This document shows positions 61,397 to 64,000 of a stretch of DNA of 64,000 bases, piece by piece. Positions within the stretch are counted from its first letter, which is position 1. Each line of letters begins with the position of its first letter. The DNA comes from Mesorhizobium sp. M1C.F.Ca.ET.210.01.1.1 (GTDB lineage Bacteria; Pseudomonadota; Alphaproteobacteria; Rhizobiales; Rhizobiaceae), in contig NZ_SRUU01000003.1 of the NCBI RefSeq assembly GCF_004791585.1, positions 186,690 through 250,689 on the forward strand. Reading direction: 5' to 3'. The translations under genes and the position numbers were made by a program. Below the pieces are notes generated by a model. The model saw nothing but the letters and a program-made list of their open reading frames with translations, had not been told where the DNA came from and did no database searches.

Positions 61397-62101
61397 ATGA
61401 ACCGCCTGTTCTGGATCGTCATGCTGGTGATCGGCGCCGGGCTGATCCTGCTGGTGACGAATGATTCCGCCGGCCGCACCTTCGGCATCGAGAACCACGA
61501 TTTCAGCCGGCTGATCTGGGTCGGCGTCCTGGTGGCGGTGATCGGCGCCAGCCTCGTCCGCTCGGGCCGGCCGCTCGGCGACATGGCGCGCAATCTCGGC
61601 GTCTGGGCGGCGATCGTGCTAGCGCTGATCGCCGGCTACCAGTACCGCTACGAGCTTCAGGATGTTGTCAGCCGCGTGACGGCCGGCCTTGTTCCGGGAA
61701 GCCCGCTGGCCCTCGGCGTCGACAATGGCCGCGCCACCGTGACGCTCGACAAGGCCGACAACGGCCATTTCGAAGCGCGGATCCTGGTCAATGGCACGCC
61801 GGTGCGGACGGTTGTCGACACCGGCGCGACCAGCACGGTGCTGACGGCTGAGGACGCCCAGGCAGCCGGCTTCAATCCGGCAGCGCTCAGCTACACCGTG
61901 GATGTTTCGACCGCCAACGGCATGGCTCGCGCGGCGACGGTCAGGACCAACGAGGTGGCGATCGGCGGCATCGTGCGCAAGGACATGCCGGTGATGGTCG
62001 CCGCGCCGGGTATGCTCGAGCAGAGCCTGCTCGGCATGAACTTCATCAGCTCGCTGTCGGGCTTCGACGTGCGCGGCGACCGCATGATCCTTCGGGATTA
62101 A
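61397..62101 (+). CDS. TIGR02281-family retropepsin-like aspartic protease
   Basis: This 234-residue protein has three N-terminal membrane helices (about residues 3-20, 37-54 and 66-81) and a C-terminal clan AA aspartic protease domain. Catalytic D141 is in VVDTGATSTVLT, and the flap and second strand are in MNFISSLSGFDVRGDRMIL. Like retropepsins it has one catalytic Asp per chain and must dimerise. The domain is predicted to be periplasmic. Related alphaproteobacterial proteins (PerP/SpoP type in Caulobacter) act in regulated proteolysis; equivalence is not established. Confidence 0.88.
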   Translation: MNRLFWIVMLVIGAGLILLVTNDSAGRTFGIENHDFSRLIWVGVLVAVIGASLVRSGRPLGDMARNLGVWAAIVLALIAGYQYRYELQDVVSRVTAGLVPGSPLALGVDNGRATVTLDKADNGHFEARILVNGTPVRTVVDTGATSTVLTAEDAQAAGFNPAALSYTVDVSTANGMARAATVRTNEVAIGGIVRKDMPVMVAAPGMLEQSLLGMNFISSLSGFDVRGDRMILRD

Positions 62102-62113
62102 CCTGCCGCAGGC

Positions 62114-63100
62114 TCACGCTGCCTCGGCTTCCACCGCCGCGAAATCTATTGCCGCGAAGGCCGTTTTCAGCACCTCAGGCCCGGCGCCCGGTTTGTTGGC
62201 ATCGGTGGACAGGATCTGCCGGTAGCGCCGCGCGCCCGGCAATCCGTGGAACAGGCCGACCATGTGGCGGGTGACGTGGCCGAGCCTTCCGCCCTTCTCA
62301 ATATGGCGCGCGGCATAGGCAGCCATTTGATCCATGAGCGCCGCGTAGTCGAAGGCGACCCGCGGCTCGCCATAGAATGCGGCGTCGACACCGGTAAGGA
62401 TGCCCGGCGTATGATAGGCCGCGCGGCCAAGCATTGCGCCGTCGACATGGGCGAGATGTTCCGATAGCTCGTCCAGCGATTGAATACCGCCATTGATGCC
62501 GATGAATTGGTTCGGTTTTCTGGCCTTCAGCCGATAGACGCGCTGGTAGTCGAGCGGCGGGACGTCCCGGTTTTCCTTGGGGCTAAGCCCCTCCAGCCAC
62601 GCCTTGCGGGCGTGCACCCAGAGCGCATCGGCGCCGGCAGCGAATACGCCGTCGGCCAACGTGTCGAGCGCCGGTTCGGGATCCTGGTCGTCGACACCGA
62701 TCCGGCATTTGACGGTGACGGGGATTTTCACCGCGGCCTTCATCGCCGCGACGCATTCTGCCACCAGCACCGGCGTCTTCATCAGGCAGGCGCCGAAGGT
62801 GCCCGACTGGACGCGGTCGGACGGGCAGCCGACATTGAGGTTGATTTCGTCATAGCCGAACGCCTCGCCGATAGCGGCCGCTTCGGCGAGCTTTCGCGGG
62901 TCTGAACCGCCGAGCTGCAGCGCAATTGGATGCTCGGCATCGTCGAATCCGAGCAGGCGCTCGCGCGCGCCATGGATGACCGCGTCGGCCACCACCATCT
63001 CGGTGTAGAGTAGTGCGCGACTCGTCAGTTGGCGGTGGAAGAACCGGCAGTGCCGGTCCGTCCAATCCATCATTGGTGCTACTGCAAGTCTGGATTGCAT
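62114..63100 (-). CDS. dusA: tRNA-dihydrouridine(20/20a) synthase DusA
   Basis: This FMN enzyme reduces uridines 20 and 20a in the tRNA D-loop. It has 328 residues from ATG 63100 (AAAAGGGCA upstream). The TIM-barrel N-terminus AVAPMMDWTDRHCRFFHR is typical. Catalytic C92 is in NLNVGCPSDRVQSGTFGACLM, and VKCRIGVDD and GINGGIQ provide the FMN phosphate site. The C-terminal helical domain includes RHMVGLFHGLPGARRYRQIL. In many Proteobacteria the 5' end of dusA is a phage integration site; no integrase is seen here. Confidence 0.94.
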   Translation of the reverse strand: MQSRLAVAPMMDWTDRHCRFFHRQLTSRALLYTEMVVADAVIHGARERLLGFDDAEHPIALQLGGSDPRKLAEAAAIGEAFGYDEINLNVGCPSDRVQSGTFGACLMKTPVLVAECVAAMKAAVKIPVTVKCRIGVDDQDPEPALDTLADGVFAAGADALWVHARKAWLEGLSPKENRDVPPLDYQRVYRLKARKPNQFIGINGGIQSLDELSEHLAHVDGAMLGRAAYHTPGILTGVDAAFYGEPRVAFDYAALMDQMAAYAARHIEKGGRLGHVTRHMVGLFHGLPGARRYRQILSTDANKPGAGPEVLKTAFAAIDFAAVEAEAA

Positions 63101-63639
63101 TGCCCTTTTTAGTACTCCTGACCGCCTCGCAGTGCAAATCGGATAGCAAGCACCATCCGAATTCTCTTTTATTTTCAAACAGTTCAAATTGACTGGGGAC
63201 AAAGGTCCCACGCGCGGCGGGACTATTTCTGAGTCACACTTTTGTTAAAAAGCAATAGTCCGATTTGAAATTTCCACAAATAAGCGTAAACTTTTCGTGC
63301 TCAATGTTCTGAGCGGGAGGCGTACAGGCAGTCAATAGCCTGTTGAAGAGGGGCGGGGTTGAGTATGCCCTCATCATTGATCCTTGGTGCCCGCCGTTGG
63401 TGGGTAACCGATGCGCACAGGACGCATCCCCCGAGAAATGCCTGACGGGGCATGGAACGGAGGGGAAGCGGCGGCTCCTCCCAACACCCTCTACCCCAGT
63501 AAGTCAACTCACTGCTCCAGTTTCCATTAACGATGGCGCGTAGCGCTGGCCTCGGCCAGCGGATGCGCGCCCATGCGACCGGCTGCCAGCGTTGGGGCTG
63601 ATTTCGCGCCGGTCGCATTGAAACCAGGGAGAATTTGCA
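63101..63639. other. 539-base AT-richer intergenic region before the repeat-protein gene
   Basis: This is the least GC-rich stretch of the window (notably 63160-63300). It contains a small stem GCTCA / TGAGC at 63299-63314. Short open frames on both strands (for example minus 63301-63696) have no recognisable protein character. It probably holds the divergent dusA and repeat-protein promoters. It could also contain remnants of past insertion. Confidence 0.4.
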
Positions 63640-64000
63640 ATGGTCGACATAACAGCTCAAGACATCATCATTGACGAAACCACCGGTCTCCAGCAACCCA
63701 GTGATATAGACCCGACCGGCAACAGCAACTCCACATTGTTACATCTCCTGGGCCTCGGCACCCCACTGGAAACTGCCTACCAGGCCGACTTCGTGACGGC
63801 CACGGCCGCATCGGGGGAGACCATCACCTCGGTCATCCTCGCCCAGGACTCCTCGGGAACTGCGTTTTCCACCAGCATTGGCGTGGTGACCGACATCCGG
63901 ACGGTCGATGGCAATTATGTCTGGCTGTTCCAGGACCCGAACAATGCAGATGTCGTGATCGGCGTCATTGGTACTGATGACCAGACCACCGAGCCCGACC
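63640..64000 (+). CDS. N-terminus of a large repeat-type secreted protein (DUF5801/T1SS-143-like), 3' truncated by window end
   Basis: ATG 63640 has AGGGAGA upstream and opens a frame to the window edge (120 codons visible). The product lacks a Sec signal and is strongly acidic, with almost no Lys or Arg. It begins IIIDETTGLQ, followed by a unit with VTATAASGETITSVILAQDSSG, a TDIRTVDGNYVWLFQDPNNADVVIGVIGTDD block and polar spacers. This matches the first repeat unit of DUF5801-type giant proteins exported by type I secretion and often acting as adhesins. Full length, RTX tail and transporter genes lie beyond the window. Confidence 0.7.
   Translation, partial: MVDITAQDIIIDETTGLQQPSDIDPTGNSNSTLLHLLGLGTPLETAYQADFVTATAASGETITSVILAQDSSGTAFSTSIGVVTDIRTVDGNYVWLFQDPNNADVVIGVIGTDDQTTEPD

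Noticed and set aside
62114..63639. Prophage integrated at dusA
   Set aside because: dusA is intact and no integrase or phage gene is visible in the adjoining 900 bases.
63301..63696. 131-codon minus-strand frame before the repeat protein
   Set aside because: Overlaps the start of the convincing repeat-protein gene, has no motif and an unusual Trp/Arg-rich composition typical of a chance frame.

Overview
The window is GC-rich, densely coding chromosomal DNA from an alphaproteobacterium of the Rhizobiales, most likely Mesorhizobium or a close relative. This rests on gene content (phosphatidylcholine synthase, an IalB-family protein, DUF930, HspQ, DUF1326/DUF2182, a BMP-type nucleoside transporter) and on palindromic repeats between genes of the kind common in Mesorhizobium. 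It was judged by reading, not by a database search. One tRNA gene (tRNA-Val, CAC anticodon) is present. No rRNA, CRISPR array, intact insertion sequence or integrase was seen.

Layout. 1-3.8 kb: edge of a divergent gene, a DUF930 protein, a TerC-family membrane protein and rimO. 4-8.8 kb: a four-gene minus-strand operon for a BMP-type (nucleoside-like) ABC transporter. 9-14.5 kb: quinone oxidoreductase, pcsA, a DUF1326/DUF2182 pair, a UbiH-like flavoprotein and hspQ. 14.5-22.6 kb: IalB, a YejA-like peptide-binding protein, a FrnE-type DsbA, a secreted Cys-rich protein, an SbmA/BacA-like ABC exporter-fold protein and mgtE with a strongly structured leader. 22.6-26.5 kb: gor, a DUF2059 protein, rpiA, gph and tRNA-Val.

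26.5-39.6 kb is the accessory-looking and most interesting part. It holds an MBL-fold hydrolase translationally coupled to a 1221-residue protein carrying both a subtilisin domain and an HExxH metalloprotease domain. Next come a CRP-like regulator, a 1422-residue fusion of cytochrome P450, a two-helix membrane segment and DyP-type peroxidase, and a class III nucleotide cyclase with TPR-like repeats. Two perfect TGTGA-N6-TCACA boxes lie in the two regulatory gaps of this block. The regulator keeps a cyclic-nucleotide-binding cassette and a CRP-type recognition helix. I infer a locally encoded cAMP circuit driving the proteases and the P450-peroxidase.

40-64 kb returns to ordinary chromosome: a PepSY-like peptide, L,D-transpeptidase, rhodanese, a hydrolase/MarR divergent pair with twin operators, a PPOX flavoprotein and DUF971. 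It continues with molybdenum cofactor genes (moaA, mobA, mobB), a polar amino-acid ABC transporter without its ATPase, DNA repair genes (AlkD-like, UDG-like), an Lrp regulator, GST, a nuclease and a histidine kinase. The end holds cobT, an aspartic protease and dusA. The last 361 bases open a repeat-type giant secreted protein that runs off the window.
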